A stretch of 64,000 bases of DNA from Streptomyces pilosus (lineage in GTDB: Bacteria > Actinomycetota > Actinomycetes > Streptomycetales > Streptomycetaceae). Below are positions 34,953-43,029 of the stretch, piece by piece; the first letter of the stretch is position 1; every line of letters begins with the position of its first letter. Under the pieces are notes generated by a model, which saw only the letters and a list, made by a program, of their open reading frames with translations, was not told the origin of the DNA and made no database searches. The stretch covers positions 310,001 through 374,000 of the forward strand of contig NZ_BMTU01000003.1 in the NCBI RefSeq assembly GCF_014649835.1, in the 5' to 3' direction. The position numbers were made by a program, and so were the translations under genes.

Positions 34953-37064
34953 TCACAGCTCGGCCGTGTCCAGGCCGAAGGCGCCCATCAGGGCGAAGGG
35001 ATCCGGCGAGGTGCCGTCGAGACGCTGTTCGGACCAGATGGTCTTGTCGCGGCGGCTGTGCCGCACGCCCCAGCGGGAGCTGAGCCGCATCACGATGTAG
35101 AGGCCCCGGCCGCCCTCGTCGCTGTCGCGGGCGTGCCGCAGGTGCGGGCTGACGCTGTTGGCGTCGGTGACCTCCGCAAGCAGCCGCCCCTGGTCGTGGA
35201 TGAGCCGCAGCCGCACCGGCCCCCTGCCGTAGCGGATGGCGTTGGTGACGAGTTCGCTCACGATGAGTTCCGTCGCGTACGCCGCCTCCTGGAGGTGCCA
35301 GACGGTGAGCTGCTGGTCGACGAGACGGCGCGCGGTGCCCACCACGGAGACGTCGCGGGGCAGGGTCCAGTCCGCGACCCGGTCCGGCGGCAGGGCATGG
35401 GTCCGGGCCAGCAGCAGGACGGCGTCGTCCGAGCGGGAGGGCGCCATGCGGTACACGCAGGTGTCGCAGAGTTCCCGCAGGGGCCGGGCGGGAGTGGCGA
35501 GGACGTGCTCGACGTCCCGGCGGGCGGCCTCCTCGTCCTCGCCGCGGGAGGCCAGGAGACCGGCGGTGCACACGGCGAGCAGACTGCCCGGGGCGAGCTG
35601 GACCACCACCGGGGTGAAGACCTGTCCGCCGCCCGCGCCCAGGGCCGGCCCCCGCGGGACGTCCACGTCGAGGGGACAGCCGTCGGGGTCCACGAGGACG
35701 GGCGCGGGGTGTCCCGCGCGGATCAGGGCGCACTGGCGGGAGACGGGGTCGTAGACCGCGATCGCACACGTCGCCACGCACCGGTCCGCGTCCGGGGTGT
35801 CGGTGTCGGTGCCGGTGCCGGCGGTGGCGGGGAGCTGCGCGGCGACCTCGTCCAGGTGGGTCAGCAGCTCGTCCGGCTCCAGGTCCTGGAGGGCCAGCGT
35901 GCGCAGGGCGACCCGGAGCTGGCCCATCGTGGCCGCCGCCTCGATGCCGTGCCCGGTGACGTCGCCGACCACCAGGGCGACGCGGGTGCCGGAAAGCGGG
36001 ACGACGTCGAACCAGGCGCCGCCCGCCCCTTCGGGCAGGTACACGTGGGAGGTCTCCACCGCCGTCAGCCGCGGGATCTCCCCGGGTTGCAGCCGGCGCT
36101 GCAGCGCCGAGGCCACGGTGTGCTCGCGGCGGTAGCGGAGCGCGTTGTCCAGGTGGGCGGACGCGGTGGCGGCCGCCTGCCGGGCGACGTCCAAATCCGC
36201 CTCCTCGAAGGGGTCGGTCCGGACGCGGTACAGGGTGAGCAGGCCCAGGACGGTGCCCCGCGCCATGAGCGGGGCCACGATCATGGAGTGGACCTCCGCC
36301 GCGATCAGCGGGGCGAAGTCGTCCGGGCCGGCCGCGAGCCAGGGGTCGTCCGGGGACACCTGGAGGAGCCGGGCGCGGGTGTCGTTGAGGGCCTGGGTGT
36401 ACGGAGTGGGAAAGGGGAAGGGACGGCTGTCGTCCTGCTTCCGGCTGGTGGGGACGGTGGGGGGAGCGAACGCCGTCCGGCGCAGCGGGGCGTCCGACGG
36501 CACGGGCCCGGCCCGGTGCCCCTCCCCGGCGGGACCGTCCTCCAGCAGGTCGACGGCCGCCGCGTCGGCGAAGCCGGGCACCAGGGCGTGCACCAGTTCA
36601 CCGGCCGTGGTGCGCACCTCCAGGGTGGAGCCGACGGTCCGGTGCACCGCGCCGAGCACCGCGAGCCGGTCGGCCGCCGCCTGTCTCTCGGTGACGTCCT
36701 CGACGACGCCCACCAGACCGGGGACCCCGCCGCCCCGGTCGGGCAGCGGGAACAGGGACACCTCGACGGCCAGGGTGCGCCACGGCTCGGACGGGGACCG
36801 CCCGCGCACCAGCCGGCCGCGCAGCGGTTCGCCGGTCCGCAGGGCGTCGCCGACGAGCCTGCCCAGCTCACCCGCCGCGAAGCCGGGGACGAAGTCGTCC
36901 ACGCCGTGCCCGACGACGTCGCCGGCGGGCAGGCCCCGCACTCCCCGTCCGGAGGGGTTGTAGCGCGTGACCTTCTGTTCGGCGTCGAAGACGAACAGGC
37001 CCTGGGGCGAGTCGGCGAACAGGGCGTTGAGGACCGCGGTGTCGTCGGCGGGACAGCCTGTCAC
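34953..37064 (-). CDS. PAS-GAF-SpoIIE-HATPase phosphatase/anti-sigma switch protein
   Basis: A 703-residue soluble multidomain regulator. In order: a PAS domain (residues about 10-125, SPQGLFVFDAEQKVTRYNPS), a GAF-like domain (about 130-310, EVHSMIVAPLMARGTVLGLL), a SpoIIE PP2C domain (about 315-540, VALVVGDVTGHGIEAAATMG; CVATCAIAVYD) and a HATPase_c_2 anti-sigma kinase-like domain (about 570-690, ELIVSELVTNAIRYGRGPV, EGGRGLYIVMRLS). Such proteins both phosphorylate and dephosphorylate anti-sigma antagonists. The PP2C metal-site Asp near the end (RSDDAVLLLA) is intact. It converges with the SCO4225-like gene. Confidence 0.94.
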   Translation of the reverse strand: MTGCPADDTAVLNALFADSPQGLFVFDAEQKVTRYNPSGRGVRGLPAGDVVGHGVDDFVPGFAAGELGRLVGDALRTGEPLRGRLVRGRSPSEPWRTLAVEVSLFPLPDRGGGVPGLVGVVEDVTERQAAADRLAVLGAVHRTVGSTLEVRTTAGELVHALVPGFADAAAVDLLEDGPAGEGHRAGPVPSDAPLRRTAFAPPTVPTSRKQDDSRPFPFPTPYTQALNDTRARLLQVSPDDPWLAAGPDDFAPLIAAEVHSMIVAPLMARGTVLGLLTLYRVRTDPFEEADLDVARQAAATASAHLDNALRYRREHTVASALQRRLQPGEIPRLTAVETSHVYLPEGAGGAWFDVVPLSGTRVALVVGDVTGHGIEAAATMGQLRVALRTLALQDLEPDELLTHLDEVAAQLPATAGTGTDTDTPDADRCVATCAIAVYDPVSRQCALIRAGHPAPVLVDPDGCPLDVDVPRGPALGAGGGQVFTPVVVQLAPGSLLAVCTAGLLASRGEDEEAARRDVEHVLATPARPLRELCDTCVYRMAPSRSDDAVLLLARTHALPPDRVADWTLPRDVSVVGTARRLVDQQLTVWHLQEAAYATELIVSELVTNAIRYGRGPVRLRLIHDQGRLLAEVTDANSVSPHLRHARDSDEGGRGLYIVMRLSSRWGVRHSRRDKTIWSEQRLDGTSPDPFALMGAFGLDTAEL

Positions 37065-37161
37065 CGGGGGCTCCCTTCGCGGGGGTCTCCCTCCTTACCT
37101 TCTCGCATCGGCCCGGCACGGCAACTCGGCCGCCCCGGGCCGGGGCGGGCCACCGGTTCCG

Positions 37162-38187
37162 CTACGCGCGCACGGGCCGCAGGGCGCCGTCGTACACCGT
37201 GCGGTGGTCCGGGACGACCACGCGGGTCGCGGGGGAGGCCTGCCGGACCCCGGCGAGGAACGCGTCCAGGTCCATGGCCGGGTCCCGTACGGGCGTCCCG
37301 AGCGGCACCTCGAAGTTGTCCCAGTGGACGGGCACGGCCACGCGGGGGTGGTCCAGGGCGCGCAGCAGCCGGGGCAGGTACAGGTGGGTGGCGGTGCCGG
37401 AGGGGACGGCGATCATCGCGAGGTCGGGACGCAGCCCCCGTACCGCCCGCTCGGAGAAGTCGCTGGCGCCCATGAGGAACGCGGACGGCCCGTCCGCCCC
37501 GGCGGTCACCTGGAAGGCGAGGGTGTCGCCCTCGGGCAGGTCGGCGATGGTGGCCGGCACCGCCGCGGGCGGGGCGTTCAGTGTGCCGGGGGCGAAGTAG
37601 GAACACTTCTTGTTCCGGCTGTGCAGGCTCGGCACCACCTCCACCACGATCCCGCCGAGATCCAGCACCTCGCCGCCCTTCACCACGGAGATCTGCCCCG
37701 CTTCCACCCCCAGCGCCACCAGCAGGTGGTACGTGGTCTCGGTGCCGACCACCCGGGCGCCCGTGGTCCTGGCGATGTGGGGCACGTCGGCGAGGTGGTC
37801 CCAGTGGGAGTGGCTGACCAGGACGAGCTCGGGGCGCCCGATGTGCGGGTCGACGGCCTCCGGCCGGCTCAGCAGCGGCGTGCGCGGGTCGAAGCCGTCG
37901 CCGAACAGGCCGGTGGGGAAGCGAGTGAGGTACGGGTCGAACAGCACGGTCCGCGCGCCGACGTCGATGCGCCAGCCGGCGGTGCCCAGCCAGCGCAGCG
38001 TCACCGCCCCGGCGTCCGGTTCACGGCCCCGTCGGGAGGTGTCCGCGGCGGCCGCGGCGGTGGGGGCCGTGGCCGGGACCAGCGGGACGGCGGCCCCGAG
38101 CGCTGCGCCGCGCAGCACCGCGCGACGTCCGAACCCGCGGCGCGCGGAGGCGCCGGATACGTCTGTGACACGTGGTTCCTGGGTCAT
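37162..38187 (-). CDS. Tat-exported metallo-beta-lactamase-fold hydrolase
   Basis: A 341-residue exported MBL-fold protein (UlaG/RomA-like, not a true beta-lactamase). A Tat signal is present (GRRAVLRGAALGAAV... ATAPTAAAAA). The metal motif is HSHWDHL, with a strand VTLRWLGTAGWRIDVG before it and a later VPVHWDNFEVPLGTP. The metal-binding Asp of the classical motif (HxHxDH) is kept as HSHWDH. Substrate unknown; some relatives cleave acyl-ethanolamine phospholipids or lactones. ATG 38187 directly precedes the Tat sequence. Confidence 0.9.
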   Translation of the reverse strand: MTQEPRVTDVSGASARRGFGRRAVLRGAALGAAVPLVPATAPTAAAAADTSRRGREPDAGAVTLRWLGTAGWRIDVGARTVLFDPYLTRFPTGLFGDGFDPRTPLLSRPEAVDPHIGRPELVLVSHSHWDHLADVPHIARTTGARVVGTETTYHLLVALGVEAGQISVVKGGEVLDLGGIVVEVVPSLHSRNKKCSYFAPGTLNAPPAAVPATIADLPEGDTLAFQVTAGADGPSAFLMGASDFSERAVRGLRPDLAMIAVPSGTATHLYLPRLLRALDHPRVAVPVHWDNFEVPLGTPVRDPAMDLDAFLAGVRQASPATRVVVPDHRTVYDGALRPVRA

Positions 38188-38270
38188 GGCGGCAGCAGAC
38201 CAGCAGCCGGACCGCCCTGTCCAAGACCGCGATCGGGCCCGTGCGATACGCGGACGCGTATACCGCCAGG

Positions 38271-39191
38271 TCACCGGAGGTGGTCGTGCCCGCGCAGCGC
38301 TCCGACCGCGATGCCGGCCGCCCGGCCGATCGCGGCGTCCACCGTGGCGCGGGAGGCGGCCAGGTCGTGGGTGCGGGCGAAGACGGCCACCGCGTAGGAC
38401 GCGCCGTCGGGGTAGCGGACCACGCCCGCCTCCATGTGCAGGCCCGGCAGGGTCCCGGTCTTGGCCGCCACCGTCACCTCGTCCGGGAAGCCCGACACCA
38501 GCCGGTGGCGGAAGACCTGCCGCCCCATCAGGTCCCGCACGAAGGCGCAGGCCCGGGCAGGGCCGGCCGCGTCGCTCCACACGAGCCGCAGCAGCCGGGT
38601 GATCTCGCGGGGTGTGCTCGCCGTGGTCTGGCGGGGGTCCAGTACGGCCAGCCGGCGCTTGCGGTCCTCCGGCAGGGCCGGGTAGCGGACGGCGAACTCG
38701 CGCTCGTCGCGTGCCCCGGCCTCCGCGAGCATCGACTCCAGCAGGTGGCGCGGGCCGCCCACGATCCGGGTGCGCTCCAGGCCGAGCTCCGCCGCGAGGA
38801 GCCGTACGGTGTCCAGGCCCACGCGGTCCAGCAGCAGGTCGGCGGCCGTGTTGTCGCTGACGGACATCGCGAAGTGGGCCAGGTCGCGCAGCGACAGCTC
38901 CACGTCGTCCAGGCAGCCGGCGGTCCCCCAGCCGCCGAGCCGGTCGGCCGCGGTGACCCGCACCCGCTCCCGCGGGTCGAGCTGCCCGGCGGCCACCTGC
39001 CGGGCGAACTCCAGCACCAGCAGCACCTTGAAGATCGAGGCGATCACCACCGGCTCGTCCGCCCCCACCGCGACCTCGCCGCCGCCCGCCGCGCCCGCGT
39101 CGACGGGAACGGCGTGCAGCTGCCCCACGGCTCCCGCCCCCGCGAAGACCCGCCGGACCCGCTCCCCGGCCCCCGTCGTCCCCGGCTCCAC
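38271..39191 (-). CDS. Class A beta-lactamase-like serine hydrolase
   Basis: A 306-residue serine hydrolase. Active-site motifs match class A enzymes: SIFK (nucleophile Ser and Lys), SVSDNTAAD (SDN loop) and AAKTGTLPG (KTG). No signal peptide is evident after GTG 39191, which follows GGGGGAG; only a longer frame would add hydrophobic residues, and that is unconvincing. It may be cytoplasmic or exported without a typical signal. A LysR gene is divergent, as for AmpR-type and Streptomyces Bla regulators. The 96-base gap carries an 8-bp tandem repeat just upstream of the start. Confidence 0.85.
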   Translation of the reverse strand: MEPGTTGAGERVRRVFAGAGAVGQLHAVPVDAGAAGGGEVAVGADEPVVIASIFKVLLVLEFARQVAAGQLDPRERVRVTAADRLGGWGTAGCLDDVELSLRDLAHFAMSVSDNTAADLLLDRVGLDTVRLLAAELGLERTRIVGGPRHLLESMLAEAGARDEREFAVRYPALPEDRKRRLAVLDPRQTTASTPREITRLLRLVWSDAAGPARACAFVRDLMGRQVFRHRLVSGFPDEVTVAAKTGTLPGLHMEAGVVRYPDGASYAVAVFARTHDLAASRATVDAAIGRAAGIAVGALRGHDHLR

Positions 39192-39205
39192 CGCTCCCCC
39201 TTCGC

Positions 39206-39253
39206 CGCACCGACGCACCGACGCACCAACGCACCAACGCACCAACGCACCCG
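39206..39253. repeat. 8-bp tandem repeat in the beta-lactamase/LysR promoter region
   Basis: Two copies of CGCACCGA, three of CGCACCAA and a final CGCACCC(G) lie head to tail, six units in all. They start 14 bases upstream of the beta-lactamase GTG and fill half of the gap to the LysR start. Such short repeats expand and contract by slippage. Confidence 0.85.
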
Positions 39254-39287
39254 ATCATCCCCCGGCGGCTCCCGTACGATCCCCGCT

Positions 39288-40259
39288 GTGAATCTCTTGC
39301 GCCACCTGCGTCTCTTCGTCACCGTGGCCGAGGAGTTGCACTTCAGCCGGGCCGCCGACCGGCTGGGCATGGCGCAGCCGCCGCTCAGCCAGGCGATCCG
39401 ACGACTGGAGCGGGAACTGGGCGCGGAGCTGTTCGACCGCTCGCCGCGCGGGGTCCGGCTGAGCGCCGCCGGGGCGGCACTCCTGGAGGAGGCCCGGGAC
39501 CTCCTCGCCCGGGAGGAGCGGCTGCGGGCGCTGGCCCGCAGGGCCGCCGACGGGGGGCTCGGCACGCTCCGCGCGGGCGTACCGCCGGACACCACGGCCG
39601 CCGTGCTGTCCGCGCTGCTGGCCGCCTGCGCCGAGGACGCCCCGGGGCTGACCGTCGACCTCCAGGAGGTCACCACGGAGGAACAGGTCCGGCTGCTGGT
39701 CTCCGGCGGGCTGGACGCCGGGCTCCTGCACCATCCCGTCGACGCCACCGAACTGCGGCTCGGGCCCGAGGTCTCCCGCGACCTGGGGGTCGTGCTGCCC
39801 CGCACCTCCCCCCTGGCCCGGCTCGCCGAACCGGCGCTCGCCGACCTGTCGGGCCATGACCTGGTGCTCTTCCCCCGGGCCCACGCGCCCGGCTGGTACG
39901 ACCGGATCCTCGACGTGTGCCGCGCCGGGGGCTTCGTGCCCGGCCGGCTCCGCCACGCGTCCAACCCCGAGTTCCTGCTGGCCCTCGTCGCGTCGGGCCA
40001 CGCGGTCGCCTTCGACCAGGGTCCGGTGGCCCGCCGGGAACCCCGGGTCGCCTGGCGGCCGTTGGCGGGGCGCCCCCTCGCCCGGCGCGTCGGCGGCGCC
40101 TGGCCCGCCGCCCGCACCCCCCACCCGGCCGCCCGCCGCTTCGCGCACCTCGCGGCCGGCGTCCTCTCCCGTGACCACACCGCCTCCGCACACCGCGCCA
40201 CCGCCCCGGGCCCCCCGGACGACACCCCGCGTCCCTGGTCGGTGGTCTACGGCCCCTGA
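39288..40259 (+). CDS. LysR-family regulator divergent from beta-lactamase gene
   Basis: A 323-residue LysR protein: HTH in LLRHLRLFVTVAEELHFSRA and RLGMAQPPLSQAIRRLER, then a co-inducer domain (LRAGVPPDTTAAVLSALLAA, GGLDAGLLHHPVDATELRLG), and a Pro-rich tail. GTG 39288 gives the usual LysR N-terminus. Its divergent partner is a class A beta-lactamase, so activation of that gene is the obvious hypothesis, as with the AmpR-type regulators. Confidence 0.92.
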   Translation: MNLLRHLRLFVTVAEELHFSRAADRLGMAQPPLSQAIRRLERELGAELFDRSPRGVRLSAAGAALLEEARDLLAREERLRALARRAADGGLGTLRAGVPPDTTAAVLSALLAACAEDAPGLTVDLQEVTTEEQVRLLVSGGLDAGLLHHPVDATELRLGPEVSRDLGVVLPRTSPLARLAEPALADLSGHDLVLFPRAHAPGWYDRILDVCRAGGFVPGRLRHASNPEFLLALVASGHAVAFDQGPVARREPRVAWRPLAGRPLARRVGGAWPAARTPHPAARRFAHLAAGVLSRDHTASAHRATAPGPPDDTPRPWSVVYGP

Positions 40260-40398
40260 TCCCTCGGGCGCGCACAAAAACCCGTAGACCAACGGGAGTT
40301 GACCCGTCACACTTTTGAGACCTCCCGATGCGTGTGACCATCCGGCAACGGTGGGTAATCCTCGCTACCTTGGATCCGCGACCGTCCAGGGGGGACAT

Positions 40399-41316
40399 GT
40401 GAACGACAACGGGTACACCAGTCTGCCGGGATGGCGCGGTGGTGACGCCAACGCCGCGTACCTCGACAAGAACCTCAGGCACCTGCCGGTGGAGACCAAT
40501 CTCGACGACTCCGTCGGCTGGCGGCAGTTGCTCCAGTTGTTCGTCTGCGCCCTGCTCGCCTCGTTCCTGGCGTTCCTGCCGGTGTTCTTCTTCGCGCTGC
40601 TGTTCCTCCTCGGGGACAGCACCGAGGGCTTCGCCGTCATGGTCGGGCTGGCGTACGTCGCGTCGGGCCTCGCCTTCTGGGTGACCCTGCTCGGGATGCG
40701 CCTGGTCGAGCCGATCGCCGAGTGGCGGGTCCTGCTGGCGGACCGGAGCGGATCGCTCGACTCGGCGTACGTCTCCATCGCCGGCACGCTCGCCCGCCGC
40801 TACGTCCCCGTCGACCGCGCGGAACGGATCATCGCGACCGGGCTGGGCCGCGACCAGGTCCGCAACCGCCTGGTGCTCTCCGAGGGCAGATGCCAGGTCT
40901 ACGTCTCCGTCTTCTCGTACGGCACGAGCCTGTACCTGGGCTGGCAGATGTGGCGCTCGCGCCGCGGGTACGCCCTGATCGGCGGGTTCGTCTCCGACCT
41001 GATGGCGTCGATCATGGGCCGGCTCGGCCCCGAGCGCATCATGATGCGGACCGAGGGGGTGCGGGCGATGCGCGAGGCGGTGCACGCGGCGTGCCGGGAG
41101 GGGCTGGCCACGGCGGTGGACCAGGTCGTGGTGCCCGCCACCTACGCCTTCCCCCAGGGGCTGCCGCCGGTGCAGGTCGAACCCGCGCGGTCGGCCCCGG
41201 CCCCGGGTGCGGCGCCGGCCGCGCCGCCGGTCCCGGACACGGCCCCCGACGCCACGGGCTCCTGGGGCCCGCCGCAGGGCGGCCCGCGGGCGGACGGTGC
41301 CCCGCCCCGCGCCTGA
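40399..41316 (+). CDS. Membrane protein, first gene of the EACC1/caspase operon
   Basis: A 305-residue protein starting at GTG 40399. After a soluble stretch of about 45 residues come two membrane helices (LLQLFVCALLASFLAFLPVFF and VMVGLAYVASGLAFWVTLLG), then a cytoplasmic domain of about 170 residues containing TLARRYVPVDRAERIIATGL and RCQVYVSVFSYGTSLYLGWQ, and a Pro/Ala-rich tail. I do not recognise the family. It lies 30 bases before the next gene in the same direction and the whole set of four ends with an EACC1-like and a caspase gene, so a membrane-linked sensor or delivery role is a reasonable guess. Confidence 0.72.
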   Translation: MNDNGYTSLPGWRGGDANAAYLDKNLRHLPVETNLDDSVGWRQLLQLFVCALLASFLAFLPVFFFALLFLLGDSTEGFAVMVGLAYVASGLAFWVTLLGMRLVEPIAEWRVLLADRSGSLDSAYVSIAGTLARRYVPVDRAERIIATGLGRDQVRNRLVLSEGRCQVYVSVFSYGTSLYLGWQMWRSRRGYALIGGFVSDLMASIMGRLGPERIMMRTEGVRAMREAVHAACREGLATAVDQVVVPATYAFPQGLPPVQVEPARSAPAPGAAPAAPPVPDTAPDATGSWGPPQGGPRADGAPPRA

Positions 41317-41346
41317 GGCTCGAGCGGGAGGGGGAAGGGAGAGCCG

Positions 41347-42555
41347 ATGACCGGAGCGGACGCGGGAGGCGTGCTGCTGCGCGCCGCACCCGGCGGGGAG
41401 ACCTGGGCGTACGTCGCCTTCGCGCTGAGTCCCGCCGTGATGCCCGGGGGCCTGTACCCCGAGTTCTCCGAGGCCCGGCGCGCGGCCGAGCGGGTCGCCG
41501 CCGAGCGGACCTGGCTCGCGGCCCTGTGGACGGACCGCACCACCGCCCGCTGGGACCTCAGGTTCGTCGGCGACCCGGCGAGCGGCCGGGTCGGGGCGTT
41601 CCTCGTCGCCCAGGTGTACGGCGCCGACCGGGCGGCCGCGCTGGGGGCCGTGCGGGAGGCGCTGCCCGTCCTGGAGCGGTTCCCGGCGCACGTGACGGCG
41701 GCCCGGGTGGGGGACACCGGCCGGATCGCCCGCCTGCTCGCCCCGTTCGTACCGGGACGGGGCGGGATCGCCGAGATCCGCAAACGCCTCACCTGCCGGA
41801 CACTCACCCGCCCGTGGGGAGCGGAACGGGTCGCCACCGCGGTCTCCCGGTTCGACGCCGGCGCCCCGTCCTGGACGCCGGTCTGGGCCCAGCTGGCCGC
41901 GGAGCCGCGGCCGACGGTGGTCAGCGTGTGCCTCGAACCGTGCTCCGCCCCGGCCGGGCTCGTCGAGGGCCTGACGATGAGGGCGCAGGCGTTCGCGACC
42001 CTCGCGGCGCCGGGGATCCCCGACCCGCTGCACGGGCTGCCGGTGCCGGGTGACCCCTTCGCCGCGGAGGCGCACCGTCTGTACGACACCGCCGCACGGC
42101 GCTACACCGGGCGGCTGCACCGGGTGCGCGTCTCGGTGGCCGTCGAGGGGGAGGCCCCGGTGCCGGAGGTACTGGCCGGCCTGATCGGCCACACCCTCGC
42201 GCCGGAGAGCTCCGGCGCGGTCGTCGTGCGACCGCGGAGCGCGGAGGACCACCGGGTGGCCTGCGGCAACCTGCTGGGCGTCAACCAGGACCGGCAGCCG
42301 GAGGCGTACTGGCAGGAGGTTCCCGCGTTCCTGCGGCCGCCCGCCGCGGGAGCGCTGTGGCTGAGCGATCCGGGGACGGTGACGGCCCTCGCCGATCTCG
42401 TGGACGCCGACGAGGCGGCAGCCGTGTTCCGGCTGCCCCACGAGGAGCCCGGCGAGCCCGAGCTGTTCGCCCTGGAGCGCCGGGCCGCGAACCCTTCCCG
42501 CGTCCCCACCGGCGGTACCGACGCCGGCTGGACCGACTTCGGTCCCGGTGACTGA
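41347..42555 (+). CDS. Hypothetical protein of the EACC1/caspase operon
   Basis: A 402-residue soluble protein with no signal peptide, no membrane helix and no motif I can name. It seems to have two alpha/beta halves: the first includes WAYVAFALSPAVMPGGLYPE and RWDLRFVGDPASGRVG, the second HRVRVSVAVEGEAPVPEVLA and VVVRPRSAEDHRVA. The tail (TDAGWTDFGPGD) is a short acidic end. ATG 41347 follows GGAAGGGAGAG. It lies between the membrane protein and EACC1-like gene and is therefore probably a component of the conflict system, perhaps a recognition or adaptor module. Confidence 0.7.
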   Translation: MTGADAGGVLLRAAPGGETWAYVAFALSPAVMPGGLYPEFSEARRAAERVAAERTWLAALWTDRTTARWDLRFVGDPASGRVGAFLVAQVYGADRAAALGAVREALPVLERFPAHVTAARVGDTGRIARLLAPFVPGRGGIAEIRKRLTCRTLTRPWGAERVATAVSRFDAGAPSWTPVWAQLAAEPRPTVVSVCLEPCSAPAGLVEGLTMRAQAFATLAAPGIPDPLHGLPVPGDPFAAEAHRLYDTAARRYTGRLHRVRVSVAVEGEAPVPEVLAGLIGHTLAPESSGAVVVRPRSAEDHRVACGNLLGVNQDRQPEAYWQEVPAFLRPPAAGALWLSDPGTVTALADLVDADEAAAVFRLPHEEPGEPELFALERRAANPSRVPTGGTDAGWTDFGPGD

Positions 42556-42612
42556 CCGCACCCCGCGGGTGCGGCCCCGCCACGACCCGATGACGAACAG
42601 GAGCCACCGGAC

Positions 42613-43029
42613 ATGCCCGTAACCCCCGCGGCCCGGCCGCCGGAGAACGCGCTGACCTTCAGCTTCCCGGGACCACAGGCGCACGCCGACGCCCTGAACC
42701 GGGACCTCGCGGAGTGGATCAACGACACGGAGGAGCTGGGCGCCGGGGCGAGCCTGCGCACCGAGCCGCCCGCCCCCGGTGAACAGGGGGACGTCGCCGT
42801 CGCCGTGGACATCGTCAACGCCTCCGCGGCGGTGGTCGCCGCGGCCACCAACGCGTTCTTCCTCTGGCTCCAGCAACGGCGGGCCACCCACCGGCGGATC
42901 GAGTTCGAGGCGGTGCGCCCGGACGGCACCCGGATCAGTGCCACGGTGGAGGACGAGGCCCAGCTGACGGCGGTCATGGACCGGCTGTCGCGGTTCGCGG
43001 TGACCCCGCCGCCGGGAGGCGATGAGTGA
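42613..43029 (+). CDS. EACC1-like protein (effector-associated constant component)
   Basis: A 138-residue protein with the layout I associate with EACC1: an N-terminal strand-helix (LTFSFPGPQAHADALNRDLAEW), an acidic connecting loop (GEQGDVAVAVDIVNASA), a hydrophobic helix (VAAATNAFFLWLQQRR) and a C-terminal beta-helix (VRPDGTRISATVEDEAQL). In published analyses of bacterial conflict systems, EACC1 sits next to interchangeable effectors including caspases, TIR and trypsin domains. Its stop overlaps the caspase GTG start by four bases, so the two are translated together. The assignment rests on pattern and context. Confidence 0.7.
   Translation: MPVTPAARPPENALTFSFPGPQAHADALNRDLAEWINDTEELGAGASLRTEPPAPGEQGDVAVAVDIVNASAAVVAAATNAFFLWLQQRRATHRRIEFEAVRPDGTRISATVEDEAQLTAVMDRLSRFAVTPPPGGDE

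Noticed and set aside
37162-38187. Metallo-beta-lactamase conferring resistance
   Set aside because: The fold matches UlaG-type hydrolases; the HxHxDH motif alone does not imply beta-lactam hydrolysis.
39206-39253. CRISPR-like array
   Set aside because: Units are only 8 bases with no spacers, so it is a simple tandem repeat.
37162-39258. Single 698-residue fusion of the beta-lactamase and MBL regions
   Set aside because: The first part is out of frame with the real beta-lactamase motifs; separate starts at 38187 and 39191 are better supported.
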